Below the pieces are notes generated by a model. It made no database searches. It was not told the DNA's origin and saw nothing but the letters and a program-made list of their open reading frames with translations. Shown here in pieces: positions 1 to 12,600 of a DNA stretch of 64,000 nt; the stretch's first letter is position 1; each line of letters opens with the position of its first letter. The stretch is from assembly GCF_027942865.1 (NCBI RefSeq), contig NC_134510.1:31177663-31241662 (forward strand), given 5' to 3'. Source of the DNA: Odontesthes bonariensis. Taxonomy: Eukaryota; Chordata; Actinopteri; Atheriniformes; Atherinopsidae. Position numbers and translations under genes: made by a program.

Positions 1-780
1 GAAAGTTTTTGGGGAGTCGAACTCGCAACAGACGCTCGCCATAAATTGGGATAAACCCGAATGAACAAAGAATCTTTCTGTTGGAGAAATGGGAGACTTA
101 CTATCTTATCTTCACCATAGATCGCAGTTGACACTTTAACACCCTTTCCCACCAGAGAAAGAGACCAGATGGCTACACACGAACTGGGAAGACTTCACTA
201 AGACTCACTTTTAGTCGAACCTTAAAACTATATTAAATGTGTTTGATAACCGTATACAATTTCTTTCAGGTTTCCAGCTTGATCACAAGACGCATATAGA
301 GACAATTTGTACGATTCTGGCTTAAATATTGATAAAGAACTGATCTTGGTGGAAAATGCCCAACCTGCCTGATGGAACCACATTGCCCCCTAGTGGTCTG
401 CAGTGTTGATTAGTTGAACATTTAAATCCCAGAGGACTCAGTAAAATGGACAAGATATATGCAACTATTAACTTTTAACGATGTCCCTTCGGTATCTATT
501 TGGTATTTGTTTGGTGTTCCCATTGTTAACACAGAAAATTAACATTGTGTGGTTCACTATTCATATGTCACGATTTCATAGATATTCATCTGAATTTGGA
601 AAGTCATAATCATCAATTACGTTGTGTGTTATTTTTGATGTCTTTATATTGCAAGTCTATGTTATATCTTTAATCTGCATATCTTAACAAGATGTAGTGT
701 TTTCAGAATCACCGAGACAAATGTTCTATGAGACGGAGTAATGGAGAAATAAGAGTTTCTTTGTCTCATCCAGAAATCCC
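1..780. other. No gene seen; contains a CTCF-like site
   Basis: AT-rich sequence in which I see no coding exon or clear repeat boundary. The only strong motif is the CTCF-like core listed separately. It may be intergenic DNA beyond the LSR 3' end, or the upstream part of whatever the promoter-like block at 0.78-0.9 kb belongs to. Confidence 0.4.
385..396 (-). promoter_or_regulatory. CTCF-binding-site-like core
   Basis: Read on the minus strand this is CCACTAGGGGGC, a full match to the vertebrate CTCF core (CCASYAGRGGGC). It sits about 2.8 kb beyond the LSR stop codon, a place where a domain boundary between LSR and its neighbour would be plausible. The match is seen; binding is inferred. Confidence 0.5.
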
Positions 781-782
781 CA

Positions 783-1465
783 TATAAAACAGATCATCTT
801 ACACAGACACCCAGGCAGACGTTCACCACAGTTCAGGCATATCATTGGCTGAAAGAGTAGTGTAAGCTTACGTCACGCCCCGCCTCCGAGAGTCAAAACC
901 CGAAGCCCGCGAAAAACACACGCCTCTTGTTCCAGAAGAGTTCCAACCCAGAGTTTCAGATTTGAGCAGAGAACAGTTGCTCAGAGAGATTTGGAGATGA
1001 TTTGAGAAGGAGAGAAGAGCTCACCAGAGTTTGGGAGTTTTCCCATAATCTCAGGAGAGAGCGGAAGGACGTGAGGATGAGCGATGCAGAGGACGACCGG
1101 AAGGAAGCCCTCCAGAACCCAGTGAGACCCCGGAGACGAGAAAGAAAGACCCGAACAAAGATAAGAACAGAATGAAGTTTCCTACCCAGAAAGCCAACTC
1201 AAGCAACCTGTTATTAATCTTCTGTGAACTTAAGTTCACTTCATCAGAGAAGCAACGGACCCACTGACACTCGGAAGATTTGATCATCTAACCACAGCCC
1301 TCGGCACCATCGTTCCCGTTTCCCAGTGAAAGAAGCAACTGAGAAGTCCGCTAAAGTCAGCCACCACAACCAGGAAGGCCCAGAGAGCGGAAGAGAAACC
1401 CCCTCGGACCCCGCGTGGCCGCTGCCGTGTTCCGAGCTGACTAAGCAGAACTTCAGCACAGTAAG
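783..1465 (+). promoter_or_regulatory. Promoter-like block with candidate first exon or LTR
   Basis: A TATA element (TATAAA, 783-788) is followed by an inverted CCAAT box (ATTGGC, 844-849), a CRE-like TTACGTCACG (868-877) and a GC box (GCCCCGCCTCC). Next come about 550 bp of purine-rich, relatively GC-rich DNA ending at a good donor, CACA|GTAAGA near 1460. Reading frames inside are short (one of 32 codons from 1077), so any transcript would begin non-coding or nearly so. It may be the first exon of a plus-strand gene running towards LSR, or a solitary LTR of an endogenous retroelement. I could not find matching LTR ends or a primer-binding site. Confidence 0.3.
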
Positions 1466-1479
1466 ACCGACCCGTTTTC

Positions 1480-2450
1480 ACCTTAAAGTGGGTTTGATGG
1501 ATGTCTCGAGGCTTTCACAGAATGATAAATTAATCCAAAATGTCAGTATTTAGCGTCAAATAGTCAGCCAACCTGTTTGAATACATCCAGTATCTCTCCA
1601 TTCCCCATATTTTATTTTCCATTCACTAAGTGTTTTATATAATCACCCATATTCAATGCATCTCCTGTTTGTTTTAAAGGTTCATGTTTTGGTCATATCA
1701 TTTTAAAAAATAGTTCATATATCTATATAATTATGTTATAATCACAGATTGTGTCGTATGCTTTCTTTACGTAATGTCTGTCCAACCAAACGAGAACTTC
1801 ACGAAAGTAGCGAGATATGAGACTGATTATTAATTGATTATTAATTTAATATACCAGGATCGTAAGATTTTAAAAGTTTTCCTCCCTGACTGTGACTTAA
1901 AGCAAGTTAAAATAATGGTAGGTGGTGCCCTTAATTCGAGGTTTAAGGTTTATTTGAGACAGTGAGAACGTCTTATAAATCCTTATATTTGATGCATATA
2001 TAAATGCCCAATAACGCTACACAGGAAACCTAAATTGCATAAGTTGAGCAACAAGGTGGCAAAAACAAAAACAAAAAAAAAGTGGTTTTACCTGAAAGTG
2101 GATCTTTGTCCAAAATGTGACAGCTAATGCACAACAATTTTACACTTTACACTTAGCAGAGACTAATGCCGTTGTAATATTTGAAGTTGTACTTTTTGAT
2201 TCTTTAATTTAAAGGCCCTTGTATGAGGGCATAGTCTTGAACCAATACAACATTTTTTATTTAAAGATAGTTGGTGTCACACTGTACATTTGTTCCGGTC
2301 TTTGTGTCCATTCTTTAAGTGTCAAATCTGATGGACAGACTAGAAAATGTTTGACTTCAAGGAGAGCTGAAGAACAGAAGTCCTTATCCTGTTGTTCCAA
2401 AAATCCTGATTTATCACTAAGCAATGTTGTCTTTGGTTTTAAAATTTCAA
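1480..2450. other. Gene-free interval beyond the LSR 3' end
   Basis: Low-complexity AT-rich DNA with no coding signal I can support. Short open frames here show no recognisable protein. Confidence 0.4.
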
Positions 2451-2580
2451 AATCTAAGAGAATGTTTTCAACAGTAGCACCATCACTGTCTGTAACATCC
2501 GAGAAGATAAAAAACTAACAAGATGGTGGCATCCAGTGGTGAAACACTCCCAATCCAGTAAATTGCCTGGCAATGAGACC

Positions 2581-2586
2581 TTTATT
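2581..2586 (-). terminator. Candidate LSR polyadenylation signal
   Basis: AATAAA on the minus strand about 640 nt past the LSR stop codon; a second AATAAA lies at 2256-2261. Either could end the LSR 3' UTR. Motif only; transcript data would decide. Confidence 0.3.
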
Positions 2587-3224
2587 GTAAAATCATAATC
2601 ATAAACATTTGCATTTTCAAAGCATATAACTGGGCAGCTGTACAGCATAATGGAAATTAAAAGCTCCAAGCTTCTGTAAAAAAAAACAAAAAAAACAATA
2701 AAATCTATCCGAGTAGTTTGTTGACAATGTCTATAAAGTGAGCATACGAACATGATTAAAAACGAGATAAAATAGATTCATTTAAATGTACATAGTTTAA
2801 AAAACAAAAAATATTAGTTTTTCACAAGTACAAAAACAAAACACTGAAGACCCCCATAAAACTACATCAGTACCTTTATCAGCTCACTGAAACTACATAA
2901 AAGTGAAAAACATTCAAACCCAATTCAACTTCTCAAGAAACCAGAGAAAGTTACCAGAGAAGTACTTATTAACCTGACTTTTACATCTACAAACAAAACG
3001 CTGTACACTCTAAGGCACTTGTGGCAGCCACAAATTTTTATCGAAGGAAAGGCACACAAACTTTGCAGCTCTCACTTGTTAGTAGTTTACAACATGTGCA
3101 GCAACAATTTGAGTTCATCATCAAATAGAAAATCTAATTAGTAGTATGCGTAATATTTACAGTCTTGAAAAACCAACTGTCTTTTGTATGACATCAGAGC
3201 TGCGTCCAACATCATTGGGACTTT

Positions 3225-3260
3225 TTACACAACCAGGCTCTCTCGGCTCACAGCTCCATT
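3225..3260 (-). CDS. lsr: lsr coding exon 11 (C-terminus and stop)
   Basis: Acceptor CTTGCAG then codons for [11 protein letters not shown] and TAA (3225-3227). The last seven residues are identical to the LSR C-terminus I recall from mammals, which fixes this as the true last exon. It joins exon 10 in phase 0 through a GC-AG intron. A 3' UTR continues to lower coordinates. Confidence 0.88.
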   Translation of the reverse strand, partial: NGAVSRESLVV

Positions 3261-6200
3261 CTGCAAGAAAGCAAAAGACATGTTCACGTAATCAATAAAC
3301 CAGAGGAAAGATTTTATTTGACAACATTTCAGGCTTCTGTAATACTTTTGGTGACAGTGAAAATAAGGCCTGCTCCCAATCTTTCAAGAACCCCCTGCTT
3401 AATATGTGGCACGATGATGCATTTATATTCTAAATATAAATCATGAAAATAATCAAAAATATTATTCAATTCTTCAAGAAAGTTTTATTCATATAATAAA
3501 TTATTTATTTAGACTATGGTTAAATATCAAAAGCAGGAGGATAGTGGAGCTGGAAGTGATCATGATGCTGCTGACTTCTCACTTGTGCCGCGGAGCTGCA
3601 TCAGCTCTGCTAAGACTATTTTTACTGACACTCATTATCATAAAATTATTTTTGCTTTCTTTGAATTAACACTGACAGAAACTTGAAACTCCTACTTGAG
3701 GTCAGTCTGAAACATCAGTTACACGTTTGCACATATTTCATTTGAACTTGCCTTGCGGAGGTTGCTTTTCTTTGAAGAGGACACACTTTCATTGTCACTG
3801 TACGATGGTGGTGGAGGAGGTGGGTAGTCATCGCGGCGACCCGGGTATCCAGAGGGCGGGCTCACAGGAAGAGGCGGGGGTCCACGCGGCACCCTCCCCC
3901 GATCTGAACGATCGCTCTCACTGTCCAGTCGCTCCCGGCTGCGTGCCCTCTGCTGCTCGCCCATCTTCTTCTTCTCCATGGCTTCTCGCAGGAAACTGTC
4001 ATCATAATCCACTCGGCCACCCCTGGCACCACCTCCATGCTGGCGGTCCCTCTCCAGGTCCATCAGATCGTCACGACTACGGCTGCGCCGGCCTGCAAGG
4101 CTGCTATTGGCCCCTCCTTCTCTTCTCCCACGATCATCAGGGGAGTAGTCCCGACGTCTGCGGTCGTCATAGTTTCGATCGTAGCCGCTGCGAGCGCTGC
4201 TGCTCCACTCATCATCTGAGCTGAAGGGCCACAAAAAAAACATCCCATAGATGTCTATCATTAGCACTGATTGCACTAATGTTCATGCCAAAATAAAGTT
4301 GGGCTTTAAAAATTGTCTCATGTCCCCAGCTCTTCTTTATCCTGCAGAACCAGAAACTACTTTTAGCGTTTTAGAAATGAGATGATTAATGAGGAGTTTC
4401 TTGTAGTTTAACACTTTCGAAGATTGCGAGCATAGATCAAATTAGTAAAAACTGTATCAAAATGTAAGCTCGTGGGGAAGTTCCACCAGGTTAGACATTA
4501 GTTTAAATATCATATTGGGAAATCAATCTTCAAACTGTCAAAGCAAAGTGGAATTTCTTTATAAAACAATGTGGCATCAGATAGAAAAAAAAAAACAAAA
4601 AAAAACAGAAGATGGATATTTGTCTCTTTGGTATTAAGATGATACGAAACTGTCTTGCTCTCCTGAGATGATTTGCATTCCAGAAATACATTTTGATGTC
4701 TTTCTTGTCTCTCTTACGTGGGTAAGTTTGTCAGTAAAATAGGTGGGTGTTCTGGTAAGCTCCATTTTACCAACCAAAGCACGAACAACTGAAACTATCA
4801 TTATGGAACATGTGTCATTCAGAGAAACCTCATCGCTTTGAAGTGGAAAGGCACTGAGCAAGAGGCTTCTGAGAAAGCTGAACTGTCAACCCATGCCACT
4901 GTTGCAGTGCCATGGGTTGAAATCGCTGCCCTCACAGTTCGCCGATTCGTCACGTTCCTTTTTCACCTGACAGCAAACATCAGCAAAGATTTTTACCAGA
5001 ACATCTCTTTTTACACATTTCGTATTCGTTTTCTGAAACTCTCACCCGGAGGTCTTCGATAGAATCACTTCTGCATAACCACATGACATAATGCCATTTG
5101 TTTTATATTTTAAACGGGAGGATACTTTAACTAAAATTGCACACGTTATCTAGTGGTAGTGAGTAGAAACTAGATACGTTGTGCTACTCAGGACTTTCAT
5201 CTTATTTTCCTTTTTTTTTTTTTTTTTTTAAATGTGGTTGCTTGGCACAATTCAGCGATGTTGGTACTTAAATGGCTAAAAGGTGTGTTTTGTATTGCAG
5301 CTTATGATATACCCAAAATAAATTAAAATTCTATTCATCTCTTTTCTCCCTTTCCATTACTTTTTACCATTTGTTTGTATATGTATTTATTTATTTATAT
5401 AATAACATATATTAGAGCCGTAATATTATAATCACAGTAGAGACCAGACAGAGAAGTGCGGTTCTGAGCATTTGTGTGAATGACACTTGGTAAGTATTTA
5501 CTATTGAAAAATAAGAATAAAGCAATTAACTGCTATGCTATACTGTTATGTTAAACAACTTATGTCCACAGAAAAACAGTTTTCTGAATTAATAATGAAC
5601 ACACCATGAAGTCTGCAGGTTTTGATGCATCAATGCAAATCAATGCAGCTTAAACCTTAAACACACCATGGAACCCATGTAGTGTGTCCTTTAAAAAAAA
5701 AAATAGAGAAAACTTCTACTGTCGATGACCAATATCTGAAAATGATGTCCTTAGGTAAAGACCCGACACAGGACCAAAGAGATGCATGTAAACCTTCAGT
5801 TGATCCATCTACTGTTCAAAGAAGCCTCATCAGAAATGGTCTTCATGGAAGGGTGTTTTTTAAGAAGTCATTCTTAACCCTCTGAGGTCTATGATCACGC
5901 CGGCGTGATCAGATCGCGTTACGGCTCAGACCCCAGAGGGTTAAGGAAGGGAAACGGGGGAAAAAAAAATGTCTGTCGCATGCCAAATGACATAAACTAG
6001 ACTGAAAATCTGTGGCAACAGGTCTTATGCAGGGATGAATCCTCCCAAAAGCCCGGACCAAAACATTATTGAAACAGTGTGGGATCATCTTGACAGAGAA
6101 CTGAACAAAAGGCAGCCCAAATTCAAAGAAGAGCTTCGGAATGTCACATAAGAAATCTGGGGAACTATTCCTTTAGACGACTTAAAAAGAAATTACAAGA

Positions 6201-9200
6201 AAGCTTGTTGAAGAGGGTTCGGGCTGTGGCGATCAAAGTAAATGTTGACTTTCAAGCTCATTAGAATTTTGCAAGCTTGGTTTTTCTACGCATACTTGGA
6301 CACGTTCCAGTAAATTTTCTGGCAATATGTAAAGAATGAGAGGTGGCTCGTGATATTTTCACAGCACTGTAACCGTTACAAGGTTCAACCTTATAAGACG
6401 GTAGTCTCGAGTTTTTGCAGAGTAAAAACTTCAAATCATTCAGTTGTCAGCAGATCAATGGAAAGGTGTGGGTGTCTGAAAGGGGCTTACGCTGAAAAAA
6501 AAAAAAAAAAAGTAATGATGACAATACGATGGTTTTGCTTATGGAAGTGAGACTCACCCTCTCCTGCCTCTGGGCACATCTGGACGGCGGTTTGGTGGGT
6601 AGTCGTCTCTGGGGTGTCTCTGCCCGATGTCGTCGAGGTTATCCATGGAACGGGCACGGACGCGATCTCCCATGTAACCTCCACCACGGCGTGGATAGTC
6701 ATCACGGCGGTGGCCTTGCTGGGAGACACTACTGATGGTGCTCATGGCTTCATCTCGATCATAGACTGTGGCCAGAGGTGGAGGCTGGGAACGACCCCCA
6801 CGACCTCGAGGCTCCAAGCCATCGTGCAAGGAACTGACTTCAGTCATATTGTCCACTGAAGAAAAACCAAACGACAAGAGATTAAGCACAAGAGAAAATA
6901 AAATGGTGTCCAGTTTGAGTACAAATGAAGGGAGTCTGAAACATTTGGAGCTTATTGAAGCCATTTCCAAGTCTGCTCTTATACTAAGTTAACAGCCCAG
7001 TGATGAACAAGTCTTTTCACTTAAGGGAAGTGTGAGTCTTCCTAACATGCGGTGGCGAGTGGTTCCGTAATTTACAGTTTACGACTGTAAAGACCCAGTC
7101 TCATCTGTGTGACGGACATGTTTGTAGTTCTCTAGCACCGGAAATGCTGCTAGGTGTATTGCATTTCCGGTGCGAGAGAACTACAAACATGTCCGCTATC
7201 GACGAACATCCAGTCTTCAATACAACTCAATGGGATTTACAAAATGTCAAATAAAACACGACAGAAGCAACTTTTCGCTACGAAATTTGATATGGATTAC
7301 CAGTGCACACCAGTAACCACTCCGGTGAGTTGATGATTTTGAAAACGGACGTTTATTGTGCTTTTACGGACCTTTTAAGACAGGCACATGACTAGCCGTT
7401 CTGAAGCAGGTTGAGAAGAATCAAAATTAGGCAAATACCAGAGACAGCAGTAAACATCAAAAAAGCGGTGAGGGGGGTTCTAAAACATTGCAGACGACTC
7501 AGAAAAGAGGCTTAATGTTGAAAATACAGGAATTCCCCTTTAAGGTCAGTCTGAGACATCAGTTTCAGACTTACCCTCACAGGAGAGCCTGTGAGGGGAT
7601 GGAAGTATTGGGGAGATGACACAGGCTGTGGTTAAGGACACAGGATGTGGTTAAGTGACTCTTGACAGAAAATGATTTATTTTCAACCACTGTGGTCCAC
7701 ACAGACTCAACACTCAAGTAGCACAGAGCAGCAGGAAGTGTTAATTCACTTACAGCGGGAGTAGTTGGCAGGTCTGGATGGGTCTAATGTCGCAAGCTCC
7801 TTTTCCAAATAGTAAATGGCACGTGTGGCGTTCCCATCAGGGTCCACCTGAATACGATACCCACTGCGAGCTGGGGCGAGGAAAAGAGGAAGTGCAAACA
7901 CAGTCAATAGGACCATCTTTATCATAAAAATGCTGGATTTTTTCTTATAGTTTCAGGATATAAATGTTTGAAGTTGAATTTGTTGATCTAACAGTGCAAA
8001 AACTCATTGTTTGCTTGTTTTCAAAACTTAATCCACACAAATGTCACAAAAGAGCACAATAAAAACAGAAACAAACGCTGTCGGAGTCAGAAATCAGCAC
8101 AAAAAAAAAAAAAAAAAAATCAGAAATAATAATTCTGTCATTATGACGGTGACATCCCAGCTCTCCTTTAATGCTTGGGCAACGACTGTTTCCTATTTTC
8201 ATGCCGCCTCCTGGCCGGCTTATTCAGGAACATTTCAAGTACGTTGCATTTGTTGTAGTAATGTAGTAAACATGACGTTTTGATACCGGCTCCGGCACAA
8301 ACCCAAACCCAACTTTCATCCACAGGCACACCGAGGTTACTGCAACCGTCGAATACTCCTCTAAAACTTTCCACTTTCTTAAAGCCTTCGGCCATGTCTG
8401 TACATTTTTGCGCTTTTGTGAATATTAATTTGACCTTCTTGTCTTATTTGTTATGTGAAGCACCCTAAAACATTTTTTTGGGAATAGTGTTAAGATGATT
8501 ACAATTAGGGGCAAAGGAGAGTTTTGAAAAAGAAAACACAAGCTGTATATAACCGCGCCATACATCAAACGTGATCACATTGTTTCATTTTCATTTCATG
8601 CTTTTGTACTGATATAACACCCCATTTCACATTTTCACTGTTGAGAAAGGCAAGGCAAGGCATCTTTATTTATATAGCGCATTTCATACCACAGGCAACT
8701 CAATGTGCTTTACATAAAGACAAGGCATTTAAAAGAACAACATAAAGCAGCAATTTAAAGAGAAAAAAAAAATTGAATAAAATTTAAAAACACAGTTAAA
8801 AGCAATCAAAGAAGAGGGGAAAAAGAAAAATACAAACTCAACCATAAGCACACCAAAAGAGAAATGTTTTTAACCTGGATTTAAAAGTGCTTACAGTTGG
8901 GGCTGATTTCAGTTCTGCTGGTAGTTTGTTCCAGTTGTGTGCAGCATAACAGCTAAAAGCTGCTTCACCGTGTCTAGTTTGAACTCTGGGCTCCACTATC
9001 TGACCTGAGTCAGCAGATCTCAGAGCTCTGCTGGGTTTATACTCAGCTAGCATGTCATTCATGTATTCTGGACCTAAACCATTCTGTGATTTGTAGACGA
9101 GTAGCAGAACTTTAAAATCTATTCTGTATCTGACCGGGAGCCAATGTAAAGACTTGAGAACTGGGGTGATGTGATCTGATCTCTTTGTTCTGGTTAAAAC

Positions 9201-9608
9201 TCGGCTGAGCTGCAGCTGTTTGAGACTCCTTTGGGGGAGTCCAGTCAGAAGACCGTTACAGTAGTCAAGTCTGCTGGAGATGAAAGCATGAATCAGCTTC
9301 TCCTGATCTGTTTGGGACATGTAACCCTTCATTCTGGATCTGTTCTTAAGTTGATAAAAGGCTGATTTGGTGACTGATTTGATATGATTGTTGATGGTCA
9401 GGTCTGAGTCTATCAGCACGCCGAGGTTCCGGACTTTAATCTTTAGTTTCTAGAGACAGTGACTCAAGATGTTTACTGACAGCAAACCTCTTCTCTTTGT
9501 TGCCAAGCACAATGACCTCAGTTTTTTCTTGATTTAACTGAAAGGACACTAATAACACTACAGAGAGGAGATTCGTCTGCTAAAATGGATGATGTGGTTC
9601 AGGAAGAC

Positions 9609-9641
<33 letters not shown>

Positions 9642-12600
9642 CAGCTGCAGTGTTGTACTTTATGAAGAAGAAATTTACTCACTGTGGTCTCCTCCTCCTT
9701 CTGGATCGTGCAGCAAAGGCACTTGTGATCCCTGCCCCACTGCCAAGTCAACAACAAAGCAAATTTGAAAGGGTTTCCACAGAGTTCAACATCAAAGAAA
9801 CAGTGAGTTTACTATGACAAGTCACACTTTCAGGTATGTGACACGGACTGCTTTGCCTCTGTTAAGCACATTATGGAAACTACAGAAAATACTCAAATTT
9901 CAGGGTAAGAACCACAAAAAAATTATAATTTCTTATTTATTTTTTGAACTATTACCTACCCGAGCTTGCACCATCATAGTCGCGACCGTAACCATTGTGG
10001 GGAGGGGCATGTCCAACTCCATTGGGAAGAGGAAGCATGGGCATGCCAGGCTGGTGAGATTGTGGGCCACCATACACTGGCTGAGCATAAATACTGGGAG
10101 CAAAGTAGCTGGCGGCATACTGACCAGGCATACCTTTCTTCACCGCTTTCCCTGCCTCATACACTGCAAAATCATAAAAAAAATGTAAAGAAGCATGATG
10201 GTCTCAAACAATTTTAAAGCCACAAAATAAAAAACACCGACGAGTGAATAGAATAACATCCAGTATCTAATTACAATGCAATGTTCTTCTGGGAAACTTT
10301 GGACACAGGTGTTACGCGTTTGCTACTTCTACACGTGCCACCCACTTAACCACCGGGTCTGCAGCATTTATATGCCAGCACCAGGAACGGGACATCAAGC
10401 AGGCAGAATCTGCACACCATTCAAATGGAGGATCAGCCAGCACATATCATAAAGCTGACACAAACACAGCCCGGTGATCAAGTATCAAATGGATAAAGAA
10501 AAGTAACTGATTCTGCTGAATACTCACACATTATTGCTGATAATGTCTTTTCTTCTGTGACATATTTATCTTACTTTACTTCAGTCGTTACTGGTAAAAC
10601 TAAATTCTATTTTTGATACTAAGATCTACAGACATTATTTTTATTTATTTTTTGTAGAAAAGAGTATTTCAGTAAGACACCCGGTTCTAGATTACAATTA
10701 AAAGCTTGAGAAATGTCACTAGCTCCTTTATGAAATACTTACACGCTCGTGGACAGCAGCACTTCTCAGGACAGCAGGGGCAACTGACGAAGCAGCAGCA
10801 GGTGTGCGGACAACACTGACACCAACAGATCCCAATCAGGAGCAGCAGCAACAGGAATCCCAAAACCACCAGGACAACCAGGAGCCAGTCTGTGTGGACC
10901 AGAAGGGGGCGCTTTGAACACATTTTCCTTAAAGGTTCGCTTTACTTACGCACAAAATTTGGTTTCACACAATTCCAAATACATCATAATGATAAAAGGG
11001 TCACACACACACACACACACCAAGCTTATGTTACTTGTCAGCCCTAATTAAAGTGAGCTAAATGTGTGATTGGTTTGTGTAGTAAATCATTAGGGACAAA
11101 AGATCGAGACAGACATTCTCTTTTGGTTTCATTTCACTCAAACATAACGATTTGAAGATGCTGTATGTAAACTGGTCTCTGGAGAATAGTTTAAAAAAAA
11201 AAAAAAAAGAGAGAAAGAAAGAAAAGAAAAAAAAGAGGCAGAAGTCTTAGTCAATCCCTCAAGTCAGAGCCACAAAGTAACCCATGGACTATATTGTTAT
11301 ACAGTGGAAACCGCTTATAGTGGTCACGGATATAGTAATCAACCGCTTATATAGATCAAAAGGCTTGGGACAGAATCATTTCTATACAAATGCTGTTTAA
11401 ATAATTTGTTTATAGTAATCAAGAAATCCGCTTATAATGTTCATTTTTGGCCATTTTATGAATGTAAACATGTGCAAAAATAATTTTAAAACTACGTGTA
11501 GCTATTTTATTTTTTACTCCCTTGATTCCTTTCTGGACGTCTGCTTCTGCCTCGCTAGCTAACGTAACGAGTTGACACCGGGCAGCAAGCGCGCGAATCA
11601 TGGCTGGAAAAAGGAAGTCATTTTCTCTGAATGAAAAACATAGTCTCCTCGAGGCGTATGACAAATTACCAAAAACAAGCCAACGAGATGCTGCGGCGAA
11701 GCTTGGCATTCCTCAGGCTACCTTGTGTAGTCTAATTAAGCAACGAGAGCACCTGCGGTTGAGGCCGCCCTGGTGAAGTGGATTGATAATGCCCGGTCTC
11801 GCAACGCCCCGCTGAGCGGACCCTTGGTCAGGGAGAAGGCCGAGGCAGAGGATGGTTTCAAAGTTTCTGTCGGCTGGTTTGAGCGATTTAAAAAGAGGGA
11901 GAACATTAGCCGCTTTCGGACAGACCGTTCTAAGAAAGTAGTTATCAGAACTACCCTCCTCGAATTTCGTTCTGATAACTGTCCTTCCCCAGCGGAACTG
12001 TTTCAGTCTGCATTCGCACATGAGTCGGGACCAGGTCGGGACTGATGCGTCGCGCGCAGCCGTCTGCTTCAGTGACGTGTTAGCCGTTAGCCGTTTAGCG
12101 CTACATTCAAACACAAAACAAAACGGTAAAAGTAAGGAGAGTAGAAAAAACACCACCAAGAAGCTAATATGGAGAGCGGGGAGGCCACCGTGTTTATGGT
12201 CTGCATGATGGTGATATTAATCATGGACAATCACATCAGGCGTCTAATATCGAGGCTGGAAAAGAGAGAGTCAGGAGACGATACTTTTTCATTTCATGAA
12301 GGAAGAAAGGAGAGCAGAGCGCTGCAGACAAATGAGACCAGTGTAAGTTTAACTTATTAAACACCCGCCGGTTGTGTCTGTGTCTATGAGGAAACATTTC
12401 AGCCGTGATAGCATGACATGGGGCGTAGCTACCGACCACCACACACCTCCGTTAGATTCGTTCTATAAGAACTATGAAAAGACCCGACCTCGGAGAAGGA
12501 GCTAAATAGTTATAGGAACTGAGGGAGATAGCCCCGAGTTCCTGTATGTCCGAACACGGGAGAAAACGGCCCCGCGGATTAAAAGGTTATTAGAACTGCC

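Noticed and set aside
3719-3751. Open frame running past lsr exon 10 with an alternative [10 protein letters not shown] ending
   Set aside because: It crosses a consensus GC donor, and the spliced ending SRESLVV fits the family; kept only as a possible intron-retention product.
3727-4224. Long plus-strand frame opposite lsr exon 10
   Set aside because: Shadow of the arginine/serine/proline-rich LSR exon on the other strand; no splice or similarity support.
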